A DNA stretch of 64,000 nucleotides, from positions 40,712,001-40,776,000 of the forward strand of contig NC_081826.1 of assembly GCF_030867095.1 (NCBI RefSeq), given 5' to 3'. Within the stretch, counting starts at the first letter, position 1; each line of letters starts with the position of its first letter. Positions 1 to 12,255 of this stretch are shown here, piece after piece. Origin of the DNA: Alligator mississippiensis. Lineage: Eukaryota > Chordata > Crocodylia > Alligatoridae. The notes under the pieces were generated by a model, which worked only from the letters and a program-made list of their open reading frames with translations, had not been told where the DNA came from and ran no database searches. A program made the translations under genes and the position numbers.

Positions 1-580
1 ACATGATGATGAAAAAAAGCCTTAGGGCTTATGAGGGAAATTTGTTAATATAATAATTACAAGATGCTGACAAATTGTATTTTCTGCTGAAATGATTATT
101 GCAGTGATGAAAGCTGTCAGAAGAATTATGCAATAGTTTTTATACATGGAAGTAAATGGCTGAAGAATGTAATACGTCTTGTTTTTAACAAGTCTAGGTC
201 TGCTTGCCTTTGAGATCAAGGATTTACCAAAGTGAATTTAAGGGAAAACAAACTTCTGTGAGGTCCAGAAGGAGTGACTATATTTCTAGAGGTGCTCAGA
301 TAAAGCAGACCTTTAAGATGGGTCACCAAGTCATTGGCTGAAATGCATATTGGGTTAAGACAGCTGACCCAAAGGAGTGGCAACAGTAGAGAACCAAAAG
401 CAGCTACATATACTGAAAATAACTTTCCAAGCAGAATACATACAAAGAGTGCTGCGCTCAGTCTATAAGAATTTGCCAGAAAAATTGGAAGTGGGCCAAG
501 GACACCGAAGGCTAGGAGTTAAAATGTGCAAAGAGACTTAGGCCATGGTTGACCTGACAGCACCTATTTATTTGTATTCT
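1..580. other. AT-rich sequence, no gene seen
   Basis: AT-rich, non-repetitive looking sequence. No coding exon, RNA gene or recognisable repeat was found. It lies downstream of ERICH5 exon 1 on that gene's strand, so it is probably ERICH5 intron. Confidence 0.5.
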
Positions 581-714
581 TCAAGTACCATGGGCCCTAA
601 GGAGCACCCGGCTAACAGTCCCTACTGTGTGGGGCCAATGGGTAAAAGATACAACAGAATTCTTGGGACAACAAAGGCAAAAAAGCAGGACAGGAGTGAC
701 ACGAGGGTCAAAAC

Positions 715-1290
715 ATGAGAATGAGTGCTCCTGAGGGGGACACTGAGCAGAGCCCCCTGGGCCGTGCCCACCGGTCCTCAAAGGCATCCAAGGAACTGGT
801 GGACGCTGCCCAGTGGTGCTCCATTTGGAGGCATGTGCGGATCAGTGAGAGGAAAGCGGGCCCTCAGTCCATGGGCACCTTCCCAGCCAGAGCCTCCTTC
901 CTGGTCAAGAACAGGGCCCACTTGGACAGGACCAGGAGGAGGTTGACCAGGAGGCCCCAGGACTTGGTAGGGCCATGGATGGGGTGTCCAAAAATAAAGG
1001 TGGGGGGTAAAGTTCAACCAGAACCTCAGGAGGAGGTTCTGGAGGTGGAGGGGCTGCAGCCTGGTGCACTTGAGGGTCATGTGTGCCAGGGTCTCCCTCT
1101 GCCCACAAAAGGGGCAGGAGACCGGGGTATCCGTAAAGCTCACCACATACACGGCCATGGTGATGGCTCCATGGAGGAGCCACCAGCTGAGGTCCGCAGT
1201 GGCTCATGGGATGAGGGTGGAATACACTCAGCCACTGGGGCTTGGTCCAGAGTCACCTTAGTTCACAGTCAAAAAGGCACCTAATCATGG
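715..1290 (-). mobile_element. Tx1-like LINE ORF2 C-terminal remnant
   Basis: On the minus strand, 778-1158 reads a peptide holding CPFCGQRETLAHMTLKC, a C-x2-C-x7-H-x4-C knuckle. This is typical of the region downstream of the reverse transcriptase in Tx1/R2-like vertebrate LINEs. The stretch just before it (DLSWWLLHGAIT) also fits that family. Downstream of FWTPHP the family-like reading (GPTKSWGLLVNLLL, then HHWAASTSSLDAFEDRW) continues in another frame and contains a stop, so the copy is broken by at least one frameshift. Only the 3' portion of the element is present. It is an isolated fossil with no intact ORF; the open plus-strand frames here are antisense shadows. The clade is a family-level guess from the motif. 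Confidence 0.6.
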
Positions 1291-4200
1291 TAACGGTGTA
1301 TGTGCCCATAAATTAAATTAAGAAGTAGCGAGTTAAGTGTCTCCATTCAAAGTAGGACATGTATCCTTTTGGATGGGATTTCCACAGGCAGCATGCAAGG
1401 CAGGGGCAGGAAGAGACAGCAGATGTGCCCAGTTTTTGCTCAACTGTCTAATAGCTAGAGGACTTGCCTAGGAAGTGGAAGACCTGGGCTCAAGGTCCTT
1501 CACAGCTTGAAGAAAGTTAGGACCCACATTTTCTACTACTGGAAAAGCATCATAATCACTAGTCTATGGGCTGGGCTAGACATCCTCCAGCCTTCTACTG
1601 AAGCCAAGAATACAAGACTCCTGGGGCCAGAAAACAAGCAACAGAGTCTAATTCTGTAGCTCCAGTGGGCAAAGGTGTTCCCATGGGAGAGAGTGAGATG
1701 TCAGTTCCAGCCCTTGGGACTGCTTATGTATTCTGCATTAAATAGTTATTGGATTTACAAGACAGATATTCACTGCTTGTTAAAATCAGGCCTGTTTACA
1801 GTATCTCAGTTTGGCCACCAAAAGTGGAGGCACCCAAAACGAGCAGAGTTTTTTTTTTTAAATAAGACTGCTCCCTCCCAACAGCTGATGAGAAAAATCA
1901 CAAATCTCCCCCAGCCAAGATTTGAATAACAATGATGCAAAACTCCCCTCTTTCCTTTGCAGTGGAAGGGGGGATGCCTTCCACTTCCAAAGGCTCTGTT
2001 CCCACATATTCAGTCTTCTGGAAACAGAACATTCTGCCTTTGCCACCATCCTCAAGCCCTTCATGTGCTCATTGGAGGGCAATTCCTTTCTCCTTTATTT
2101 TTTATTGTTTTAGCTTTTTCTATACATCTTTTGCAATTTTATCCTCCTCAGAAATCATTTGGCCCTAAGGGCCCCCATGACATATTACACTCAAGACATG
2201 ATTAACCAGTTAATCACATCTTGAGTTGTGACCTGGCTACACATTCCATCAGTTAATGGAATGATAACATGAAAAATAAGCCACAAACTTTTTCCACAAA
2301 ATATGTATAACAAATTTGTGGCTGGTTCCTATGATGCCATTAAATGAATGCGTGGCCTGATGTGGCTGGGAGCCCTGCAACTGATCGGAGCTCCCAGCTA
2401 CAGGGGCACACAGTGCACCTTCAATCCTGGGAGCCTGCAGGTCAGCTGATGGGTTCCCAGCCTCAGGAAGCTTGCTACATGCGAGTGCAGGGGGAGCCCA
2501 GGATTATCACCACAATCCCAGGTTCCCCCTACACTGGCAATAAGGTGTAATGTGTTCTGACACGTAATCCCACAATTATGCCTCCTGCCGCATGTAGCAT
2601 GTCAAAAAGCACAACTGTGTGGATTGTGCATCAGATCCTATCATGCCTTTACCTACATGTCTGGCAGGGGCCTAAGAAATGGATAAAGAGTGAGCTTATT
2701 ATATGGATCTGCAATCAGCATTTTATTGGAAACAATGAGCATTTTCAACAAAAGAAATACATTTCAAGGATTCTTACTAGAAGTCCTCTCTAGTGTCCAG
2801 AGACCAACTGAACATACATTACAACCAATCCTCAATAGGTTTTATACATGTACAAAATAAGTATAGATTTTAGAGTGATGTCATGCCACGTGCACCAATA
2901 CTGCTAAAAAATATGTGTTCCATTGCTTTCTTCCAAAATAGGGTGGATTCTCTACTATAGAAGGAGACCTCCAATTTGTCAGTTTAATATCTCCATTCCC
3001 CAAAGAATGAACATCATATGCCTGTCAGCACTTTTAAAATAATTAAAATTACAGGCATTATAAATGCTAATCTTCAATGATGGCAGAAAATTTAGGTAGG
3101 TAGTCCCCACAACAATATGCTCATTAGCCGGCAGTTGCATGTTTTCTGTTCAAGATCTTTATTATAGATCTATTGAAAGAGCCCCAAAATTCTGCACACT
3201 CTATTTTAGCCAAATTAAATATTTTTTTTCCCATAAATTTAGAGGAGTCTTTCAAAATACCTTTTTTCCTACTAAATGAAATCATATGGCAAATAAAATG
3301 TAAGATCCCCAGTTTGTGCAACTATTTCCTTGTTTTTACATGTTGCAATGTATTATCACCATACCATTAAGTATTCATTATGCCTCACAACCTCTGCCAA
3401 CAAAACTCCTTGAAATGAAATGATTAAAATACCTCATATTCAATAATCTCAGTCTCCTTTACCCGCCCTTTCTTGCTCATGTACAAAAGCACTAATATCT
3501 GCAGCGAAACTGAAGAGGAATTTGGCCTTGGCATATTGACAAAATGAACCAAAACAACAGGTACGCTATCAGGAACAAAACTTCCGATGAAATATTAAGT
3601 GTGCTCTTCTATACAGAGGTGTACTGGTTTAGACTGTTCCATCTAGCACTCTGAATTATAATAGCCCCTAACGAACCTGCTGTTAACTCCTCAGCTGTAA
3701 GGAATTAAATATTTTAAGACACAGAAGCTAAAAGATTAGTACATGCAGGAATTCTTTTTTCTACAGTCTGGAAAATAACTATACTGAAAATCTTTATAAG
3801 CGTATAATGACTAAAGTATTATGTACGTAATTAAAGGAAATAGGTAAAAAAAATCAATAAAACAAAAGGACGACAAACAGGCTTTTATATTAAATTTGTT
3901 TATAATTTATCCCAAGCTGCTGATGTGCATTATAATGCTTATGTCAGACAGCTCTGTAGGTTCAGCCTAGAGTCGGGGAGCCCCACAAAGAACGGTGCGA
4001 AAATTATACTTCAGGCAGGCAAAATATCTTCCAAAGCTTCTCTGTGCATGATGGACGGTCCATTATCCATTTCCATCAATTATTTGGGAGTGGTGAGGAA
4101 AGAACTCTTCTACCTTGACCTCATTGTCTCCCCTGACTGTCAAACTCACTTTCTGCCATCTTTTAGATTAGGGCATGTTTGGCTAACACAACATTCATCT

Positions 4201-4540
4201 TTAAGATATGTGCAGCAGCTCTGTGGAAGCAACTGGGCTGCATTTAGATTTTATATTGAACATGAGCTAAAACCAGGATTTGGCTTTTGATGACTCTGAA
4301 ACTCATGCTAAGCTCAGGCCTACTCACAAAAGTTAAAATACAGAATACTGATGCTAACTGCACAATGCAAGAGGATGTGAGTTTATGACTAGGCCATCTG
4401 AGAAGAAATAATGAAGTATCTCTTCCAGCTTATCTTGCTGTATTCAGGATGATTTCAGGCAGGCTCCTAGTTTTCTGGTGTGTAACCATATGAATTGTCT
4501 ATCCTCGATTAATTAGTATAGTAAATATTTCTTTTGCGAA
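1291..4540. other. Non-coding sequence, probably ERICH5 intron
   Basis: About 3.2 kb without a supportable gene. It contains an imperfect inverted repeat at 2189-2226 (arms beginning ACTCAAGA, with TTAA near the loop), a GGGCCC-type palindrome at 2161-2174, and several A/T-rich tracts. No Glu-rich frame resembling ERICH5 exon 2 was seen. Confidence 0.45.
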
Positions 4541-4559
4541 TAACTCGTGTTTATGTGCA

Positions 4560-5100
4560 GGAAGAGACATTCTCCATATGTGATGGATGTCTCCTCCTGA
4601 TTTAGTCCAAGGACGCATGTTTTTCCTGGCTGTTAATCAGTTTCTTGATATGTTCCAAACTGGATAACCTTTGTTACTGAAGAAATTCAAATTAGAAATT
4701 TCTGATAACTAGTAATGAGCAGGTTAATTAACATGATTTTCCCATCAATAACTGCTTGGGACTCTCTCTTGATTTATACAAGTAAAAGAATACTTTGAAG
4801 ATGCTAAGCTAAGGGAATAAAAAGGCAGTAAAACAGCAAACAGCGTACATGCTTCAAGAGTGAGAAATCTCTCCGACACCAGTTGCTGATGTGCCTGACT
4901 TACTCGAGAAGTTGAAAAGAAACAGACCGCTTCTTTAGTGAGACATCACCTTATAGCTAATTACTGGACTTTGATTTGGTTTGGGCTCACTTGACTTGAT
5001 TTTGAATACTTGTAGTAAATAAAGTCTCTGTCACTTATCGAATGAGGTGTCGTGTCAATCCCTGGGCTAGTCTAAAATCCTAGGTTTTTATTTGCTAACA
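4560..5100 (+). mobile_element. Possible solo-LTR fossil
   Basis: This stretch has the layout of a long terminal repeat. There is a TATA-like AATAAAAAGG near 4818, about 180 bp of leader-like sequence, an AATAAA near 5019, and an end in CTAACA, which fits the inverted terminus of many vertebrate LTRs. The 5' limit is uncertain and no convincing target-site duplication was found. No internal retroviral gene lies beside it, so if real it is an old solo LTR. It could also be unique sequence with a chance polyadenylation signal. Confidence 0.3.
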
Positions 5101-5258
5101 CTTTATAGTTTTAAAATATCTTTAATATCTTTTAATTTTAGAAAAATGAAAAACTATGACCAAAGTGTACAAAGAGCCAAAGTATCAACGCATAGAACAT
5201 CCAGCATCAGATACAAAGAAAGGGTGCAGTTCTGGTAACTTTCACCCAAAAGTTTTAC

Positions 5259-5511
5259 CAGGGCAGTGGTTGGCAATGTTTTGTAGTCATAAGCTGGAAC
5301 AACCCAGCTCAGGACCAAGGTAGGCCAGTGTTTTGGCCCAGCAGCCACTGCCATCATAGCTTTTCCCTGCCACTGCTTTTCTACACCCCCTGATGCAAGC
5401 ATGATTCCTCATGGCCCAACCCCAACACGAATGAATCCCCACACTGCCACTGAACACCCCCAGCTCCTCAGGGTGGATCTGGCCTGCGGGCCATATGTTG
5501 CCAACTCCTGC
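5259..5511. mobile_element. hAT-like MITE, degraded
   Basis: The segment starts CAGGGCAGTGGTTGGCAA and ends TTGCCAACTCCTG, which is inverted-repeat pairing of the CAGGGGTTGGCAAC type found repeatedly in this window. Inside are phrases (GGATCTGGCC, GCGGGCC) also seen in the 12256-12487 copy. No clean 8-bp target duplication could be read at this copy. It is non-autonomous and has no transposase frame. Confidence 0.5.
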
Positions 5512-6803
5512 ACAAGAAAATTGTACTTCATCCCAGTGACATGAGCAGAGGGGCTCAGCTAATGAGATTAAATATGCAGGACCAGATGCAGAAAGCTAAT
5601 GATTTCAAATATAAAATCAGAATAATCGCAAAACTTAAAATAAATAAATCAATCAATCAAATCACAAGGCTTATAAATATGCAATCTTTGGCAGAGATGG
5701 AAAATGAAGAATCATGTGCCAGGGTGCAGCTGAACTACACAAAATGGAGACCAGGGCTGTATGCACCAAGGTGATTAAAACCTGAAGGTTGTTTCCACTT
5801 AAGTTGGAAAACAAGCCAAGACTGTGACACAAGAGGCCCGTCTCAGCTCTGCACCACCGAAGGATCTTTTATGCCCTGGGCTAATCCTCACCAAGCCAGA
5901 TGCTACCAACAGAACAATGACAAGCAGATAGAGCACTTTGAGAAACCTGTTCTCTAAAGTCCCAGGCTTCATATAAAGACCCTTTAAAACTGACAGTGCA
6001 TGGAACAAATAATTCAATACCATGAAAAGTGAGGGTAAGGTTTTGATGATTCAGTCACACAAAAGTAGGGAGGATATGGCTAAACAAGTTAAGGATCCTA
6101 CAAAACATCAGTCATGTAGATACCTCATGCTCATGTAATTAGACCTAGGGGTGTAACGGGATGCGTGAGCACCCTGGGTGGCAGAGTGGACAGGATAACT
6201 TCAGGGGCTCTGTTACAATGGCAGTGGCTGGGACACTGGCTCAGCTGCTGCTATTTTTTTGTCCCCCCCACCCCCATCCTCCATTAAGCACCCAGGGCCA
6301 TTCCCCCCCGTCTCTGGTAAGCTACTGATTAGACCCAAAATAGCCTGATCCTGGTCAAATTATGCCAGCAGGGTTTTAAGGTCCATTGTCTTAAATGGGG
6401 CAGGAATGTACATACTGAATTGAAACAGATCCCACATGGATAGCAGGGTCAGTTACATCCTACAATTTATTTTTATGCAAAACAACTATTTTTTTTACAG
6501 GACATTGCACAAAAGGACAACAGCAGGAATCAACTCTAAATTAGAAACAAATTATTTAAGAATGAAAACCAATTGCTTATTAACACAGACCAACTGCATT
6601 TAAAAACACATCAATTGAAAGAGGTGGCAGCCACTCACATATACCTAAAATGTAGAATTTGGCTCAAACACTTATAAAATGTTACTAACAAGAGTAAATA
6701 TATAGTTCAGAAATACAAAGTAGAATATTTCAATCTGTAAAATATTCAGTCTTTGCATTAACTAAAAACTCCAAATACTGCTATGTTGTCATTCATGATT
6801 TTA
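5512..6803. other. Non-coding sequence
   Basis: No gene found. A short GGATGCGTGAGCACCC phrase near 6158 resembles one near 26850 and may be a repeat end. Poly-C and poly-T tracts occur near 6250. Confidence 0.4.
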
Positions 6804-7490
6804 TAGATCCTCTTATAGATTCATAGATGTTAGGGTCGGAAGGGACCTCAATAGATCATCGAGTCCGACCCCCTGCATAAGCAGGAAAGAGTGCTGGGTC
6901 TAGATGACCCCAGCTAGATAACTCATCTAACCTCCTCTTGAAGACCCCCAGGGTAGGGGAGAGCACCACCTCCCTTGGGAGCCCGTTCCAGACCTTGGCC
7001 ACTCGAACTGTGAAGAAGTTCTTCCTAATGTCCAGTCTAAATCTGCTCTCTGCTAGCTTGTGGCCATTATTTCTTGTAACCCCCGGGGGCGCCTTGGTGA
7101 ATAAATATTCACCAATTCCCTTCTGTGCCCCCGTGATGAACTTATAGGCAGCCACAAGGTCGCCTCTCAACCTTCTCTTGCAAAGGCTGAAAAGGTCCAG
7201 TTTCTCTAGTCTCTCCTCGTAGGGCTTGGTCTGTAGGCCCTTAACCATACGAGTGGCCCTTCTCTGGACCCTCTCCAGGTTATCTGCATCCTTCTTGAGG
7301 TGTGGCACCCAGAATTGCACGCAGTACTCCAACTGCGGTCTGACCAGTGCCCGATAGAGGGGAAGTATCACCTCCTTGGACCTATTCGTCATGCATCTGC
7401 TGATGCACGATAAAGTGCCATTGGCTTTTTTGATGGCTTCGTCACACTGCCGACTCATGTTCATCTTGGAGTCCACTAGGACTCTGTTTT
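6804..7490 (-). mobile_element. CR1 LINE, 5'-truncated 3' end
   Basis: Minus-strand frame 6856-7476 reads the C-terminal portion of CR1 ORF2, including [36 protein letters not shown] and RVQRRATRMVKGLQ. It ends with the CR1 3' tail, read on plus as TTCATAGATGTTAGGGTCGG at 6820-6839. The frame is open to its end but starts well downstream of the catalytic domain, so this is a standard 5'-truncated, non-mobile copy. It is closely similar to the copies at 20952-23082 and 54878-56157 and is therefore fairly young. Confidence 0.9.
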
Positions 7491-7956
7491 AAGCTAAGAA
7501 AAAATTAAATGTATGAACATTTGTATGCAAACATATACATGTACTATCTAGTCAACAACAAAAGAAAAACATTTTTCATATTAAGGTGGGATCTTCAAAT
7601 GTACCAGGGAAATTTCAGAACAAAAGTGTCAGTGAAAGTCACAAAAATACTTCCTATTAAATCAATAGACCTATTTCTGTCTCATTTAAGTCAATGGTAA
7701 AACATTCACCGATTCATCCAATCAGGATCAGGTCCAGAGAAGTAACTGTATAAATGTAAACTATGTATGTGAATAAGACTTTATGGTACCCAATTCGTCC
7801 TGCTGTTCCTTACTTGTACTTTTTCACTGGATTGTTGGATTATTTGGTCCAACATACCTGTATGCTTACCATGGTGGTGTCTGGGACCAAATAATGCAGA
7901 CCAGCAAAACCACTTTGCACTGGTCTGCTGCTGGAAACCAGCTCAGTGATGATTAG

Positions 7957-8345
7957 CCTAGCATTTCATAGAAATACAGAAAATTAGAGTTGGAAGGGAT
8001 CTCAGGAGGTCACCAAATCCAACCCCCTGCTCAAAGCAGGACCATCCCCAACTAGATCATCCCAGACAAACTTTGTCTATCCAGGTCTTAAAAACCTCCA
8101 AGGATGGAGATTCCACCACCTCTCTGGGTAACCTGTCCCAGAGTTTTACTACCCTCCTAGTGAGAAAAGTCTTCCTAATATTTAACCTAAACTGCCCTTG
8201 CTGCAACTTGAGACCATTGCTCCTTGTTCTGACATGTCACCGCTGAGAATAGTCCAGCTCCATCCTCTTTCGAATTCCCTTCAGGTAGTTAAAGGCTGCT
8301 ATTAAATCCCCTCTCTGATTCTCCAGTGGGAGAAGGTTGATGCCA
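7957..8345 (-). mobile_element. Older CR1 LINE 3' fragment
   Basis: Read on plus, it has the CR1 tail layout: ATTTCATAG, AGAGTTGGAAGGGATCTCAG, then CCCCCTGCTCAAAGCAGG. The reverse of the ORF2 C-terminus follows. The wording differs from the young subfamily at 6804-7490 and the reading frames are more broken, so it belongs to a different and older CR1 subfamily. Confidence 0.8.
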
Positions 8346-9179
8346 AGGCTCCCTTTTATAACAAAGTCAATGGAATCTGTGCTCCTAAGCAACTCAAAGC
8401 AAAAAGAAAAGTTTTGTTTGCAACTGTCTAGTTGGTCTAACAAAAAAGATATAAGCTCTACACCACACTGACTGCCTAAGCAACTCAGGCACTTTTGAAA
8501 AATCTCACTTGCCATGAATACTTCTTCTTGATCTGGAGACCCTCACTCAAACTTTAAATTCTAGCAATACGAACAGATTGCAGGATTGGACTTAAAATCT
8601 GCTCCCTTTGAGGTCACTTGACCATGCTCCTGATCAGTAACAGCTCCATCAATGACTTCAGGGGGAAGAGATTTAGTTTACAGTGATCAGGTAGCATTTA
8701 TGAAACAATGAAACATAAGATACCAGTAATATTAAATATTTCTATGACAAATATATTGACAAGCACAATGAAAAGTGATAATACACTATTATAAAAGCAG
8801 TCCTTGCAAATGGGACATTAATCATTTCACCCTCTAAAAGGATAATTCACTGTGTTTTATCTGAAAACAGTAACTATTTGTCATCATTGCAAAAAAAGAC
8901 TAAAATTGAACTACGTAAGAAAATTGAACTAACTCGTTTAGCTGTATCAACTCATGCTGGTTTTAGCTATGTGGAAGATGTACGTAGCTGAAGTTTAATT
9001 TGCAGATGCTTCTCGGTGCCACAAACACCCAACAACAAAGAATTGCCCCTGGCTTTGAAGAACTTAGAGCCAGTTCCTCCAGCAATTCCTTTCTAGGCTA
9101 AAGATCTTGGGACGTCATTACTAGTGTTGCTCCAAAATATCCTATCGTTGCTCTTCACAGCTTTCTAGGTACAAATAGG
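8346..9179. other. Non-coding sequence before the CpG island
   Basis: AT-rich sequence without a gene or a clear repeat. It lies inside ERICH5 intron 1. Confidence 0.45.
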
Positions 9180-9930
9180 GGGTTTTCCCCCCTTCTTCTT
9201 TTGCGTGTGCGAGAGAGAAGGCGAAGGAGCCCTGCAGCTGTTGCCGGGTCTGTGTAACCGGGGGGCGGCTGCTCCTCTCTGGGTTCCTTCTCCCAGCAGC
9301 CCTGCCTGCTCAGCCCCGCACCGGGCGAAGCGGGGAGACATCCGCCTGCCCCGTGCGGGACTTGCCCCGGGAGCCGCTCTAGGCTCGGCTGACAGCAGCG
9401 CTGGGCTCTTCCCGCAGGGCCGGCCCCGGCCCCGGCCCCGGCCGCGGGGCAGCCTCCGTTCCCGCCCCCAGCCCGCCCGGGGCAAGAGCCCCCCGGGCCA
9501 CTCACCACACGGCTGCAGCCCGTTGGCGCCGGGCGACGTGGGCGCGGGGAGGCTGCTGTCCTGGCTCGGCGTCTGGGCGCTGCTGGAGCAGCCCATGGTG
9601 CCCGCGAGAGGCTGCAGCCCCGGCCCCCGCCAGCCCGCTCCGCGGGGTCTACGGCTCCGGCCGCGGCCTTATGACCGGGGGGAGTGCCCGGCCCGGCCCG
9701 GCCCGGCCCCTGCCAAGCTGCCCGGGGAAGGCGCCTCCCCGCCCGCCGGGGCTGGGCAAGGGCAGAGCCCGTCCCAGGGCGCGGGGCCGCGGGGGGAGCG
9801 GGACCCGGCGCGGAGGCACGAGGGGAGGAAGAGCCGGACAACAGAGCCCGCGGCTGGGGAGAGCCCCGCTCAGCCCCCGGGGAAGCGGCTGGCTTCCAGG
9901 TTTCATGGCAATACAACCCCCTCCCCTCCA
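9180..9930. promoter_or_regulatory. CpG island over ERICH5 exon 1
   Basis: About 750 bp of very GC- and CpG-rich DNA in an AT-rich surround, with a short CCCGG-type tandem run at about 9686-9712. It covers the start codon at 9596 and the first splice donor of ERICH5, as expected for a CpG-island promoter. The long open frames here on both strands come from the base composition. No TATA box was recognised, and the transcription start cannot be placed. Confidence 0.75.
9506..9596 (-). CDS. ERICH5: ERICH5 coding exon 1 (glutamate-rich protein 5)
   Basis: The exon starts MGCSSSAQTPSQDSSLPAP and ends after 30 codons plus one base at a strong donor (GTGTG|GTGAGTGG). From memory, human ERICH5 begins MGCSSSA with DSS a few residues on. 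The gene sits head to head across the interval from RPL30 as in human, which supports the name. The MGxxxS start is a classical N-myristoylation signal (inference), so the protein may be membrane-tethered. Its molecular function is poorly known. The remaining exons, including the large Glu-rich exon that names the protein, were not found and should lie left of the window. An alternative is another small MGCSS-type myristoylated protein, but synteny makes this less likely. Confidence 0.7.
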
Positions 9931-10358
9931 GCCCAGGATGATCTCCAGCACCGCTCCCGGATGGGTCTTGAGGTGGTTTAAAAGTCAAAACCTCTTCTTC
10001 ATTTTTTTTTTTGAGTTGTTTTCCTATTCCAGGTCAAATTAGCCACATCCCTTTGGAAACCTCGCGATTTGAGCAAAACTCAGTCCTTGAAACACTGTAG
10101 TGCTACAACTGGCAAGTGTGCTCCACCCCAGACTTCTCAGCTTGGGGCTTCACATACTCCCTAATCTACTGGCAGGCCTCATGTGAAGGCCCAAGCCCTC
10201 CGGCTTGGGGTTCAGATGCCCCCAAGTCTCACTTGCCCTTGGCCAGCCGCCACAGGAGCAAGATAGGGAGGAGTCTGCCATTTCCATAAAGTAGGCTTGT
10301 AGTCAAGATCCTCCCACTGGAAGCTGGCCGCTGGGAAGCTAACTGCAAGACTCTCAGG

Positions 10359-11115
10359 CTAGGGACAGACATTCAAAAAGCCTGAGCCTGAATTGATTCA
10401 AGCTTTGCAGGTTAGTGTAACCTGGTTAGGCTAAATCAGTTTTGTAATGGGACAAACATCCCAGAAATGCAGGCACATACCTGCAGTGGCTCAGGCTAGA
10501 AGCTACAGGGCACTAGAGCAGCCTTCCCTTCCTTTTTACAATGCTGAGCTGAGGGGGGCCTGGTGAGGCCCTGGCAGGTTGCTCTGATTAGCCCAGTAAG
10601 GAATTGATAACAGTGTTTATCACCCCATTAAGAAAACAACAGAGGGACATTACCAGCTTCCTGTTGATTCTGCCTGTTGATTCAGCAGGGACCATAGCCA
10701 GCATGTGGTCTGCTAGCTAATACACAGACACCTCCTCAGAAAGGCAGAAGGGAGGGGGGAATTCCTGCTTAGCAGGGAGTGGTGAGGGGGAAGGGGGAAC
10801 AGCCTGCAGTCTTGCTGGAGCTGCAGCCAGGGAGCAGAGAGGAGGGGCCAGCCCTACTGTGGAGCAGAGAGCCCCACTCAGCCCTGAGAGCACACTGGGG
10901 TGGGGTGGGGGGGGGGGGTCCTGATTTATCTTAAACCAGCAAGGGGTATTGCATAAACCCGTCTGAGCCAAATCAGTTAAGTCTGATACTACATTCAACC
11001 AGGTTTATCTCAAATCAGTTTCAGCCATTTTCAAACTGGTTTATGTGCACTGAACATCTGTCCGTTATAGGTTTAAACCAGTTTCTGATCACTTAAACCG
11101 GTTTGTGTGTGTGGC
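10359..11115. mobile_element. DNA-transposon relic with CTAGGGACAGA ends
   Basis: The left end reads CTAGGGACAGAC. The right end (about 10920-11113) is homologous, in inverted orientation, to the copy at 50588-50932. That copy starts CTAGGGACAGAAG, so the two ends of the family share an 11-bp terminal inverted repeat. Shared interior phrases include AAACTGGTTTATGTGCA and TTTCAGCCATTTTCAAACTG. No transposase frame was recognised, so it is non-autonomous. Superfamily not assigned. Confidence 0.6.
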
Positions 11116-12255
11116 AGTGAAGATTGCACTGCCAGAGCAGAAGAGAATAAGAAGTGCTGGGGCAGGTTCTTCTCACCAAAGAACCTGACAGGAGCGGGGG
11201 AGCAGGACACACGGAGAGCAGGGATGCCCCAGTTTATCAGTTCCTGCAGGTTCCAGTTGACTGGGCACGAGACAGTGAACAATCAAAAACCGTGCCCCAG
11301 AGCAACCAGAAGAAGAGGAGACGAAAGTGAAAGTAAGGTGGAGACAGACCAGCAGATGCGGAGGGAACTCCATGGAGGAAAATCTCCACACTTACCTGAA
11401 GTAAGGAATTGAGAGAGATGACCGATGGGACTCAGCAGCAAGCAACCATCACAATGCTGAGCCTGCAGCAGAGGAAGATATCAAAACCGTGAGTGAGGGT
11501 AGTGCAGGCAAAAGCGCTTGTGCAAACAGATGCTCTGAGCCCTGCAGCCCTCTGAGACACACATCTGTACCCAGCAAAGAGTGGCTTGTCTGCACCCAGC
11601 CAGTAACAGCTTTCTGAGCATAATAAGGATAACAGCTGAGTAGTGTGGCTAGCCTCCCTCCTGTTTTCCTTTTTACATCAAGTCCTGGCAGGTGAGATCG
11701 GGTGGATAAGCTAGAAAAAAAAGAACCCTCCCATAAACCTTGGCTGTAACACCATAACGACACAAGCCCCAGAGAGCTCCTACCCACCCATCACATGAGT
11801 AGAGATTCATGTCGTGTAGGGATAGTCTCACAATGTGTAATGTCTGTCCATAGCCTCATAGGGTGTCCTGTCTGCAGTGCATTGGACAGAGGTGCACTCT
11901 TCATTACACAATACCATTCAAATCCATCTTGGTCTGGGCAACAGACCAGCGCAGCAACTACACTTGACCTTAGCTCACAAACCCTTGAGCCACAGACCTG
12001 TCTGCAGAAGTTGTAGGTCTTTCTACAGGGGAGAATAGGACAGGATGTCTCTCTTTTTCCTTCCTCCGTTCCCTCTTCTCTGCTTCCAGGGCAAGACGGT
12101 TTACCTCATAATGGAATGCTGCTTGGTTGAGATAGCGGTGCCACTGGAGTACATCAGCAGCCAGCAACAGATACTGCAGATATAACTATTCTCTGCAGGG
12201 TGGGAGCCCGGACAAAGTAACATTGTGCCACTATAGGAAAAATAATGGTCTAATT
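11116..12255. other. Intergenic sequence, no gene seen
   Basis: Between ERICH5 and RPL30. Several open frames of up to 112 codons occur but show no domain, splice structure or similarity that I recognise. Confidence 0.4.

Noticed and set aside
715-1284. 189-codon plus-strand frame
   Set aside because: It is antisense to a Tx1-like LINE C-terminus with a recognisable zinc knuckle on the minus strand.
9155-10042. Long open frames (up to 277 codons) on both strands in the CpG island
   Set aside because: They come from high GC content and few stops. Only the first 91 nt of the ERICH5 frame end at a proper splice donor.
11107-11412. 101-codon plus-strand frame after the DNA-transposon relic
   Set aside because: No recognisable domain and no splice context. 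It overlaps the degraded end of the relic.
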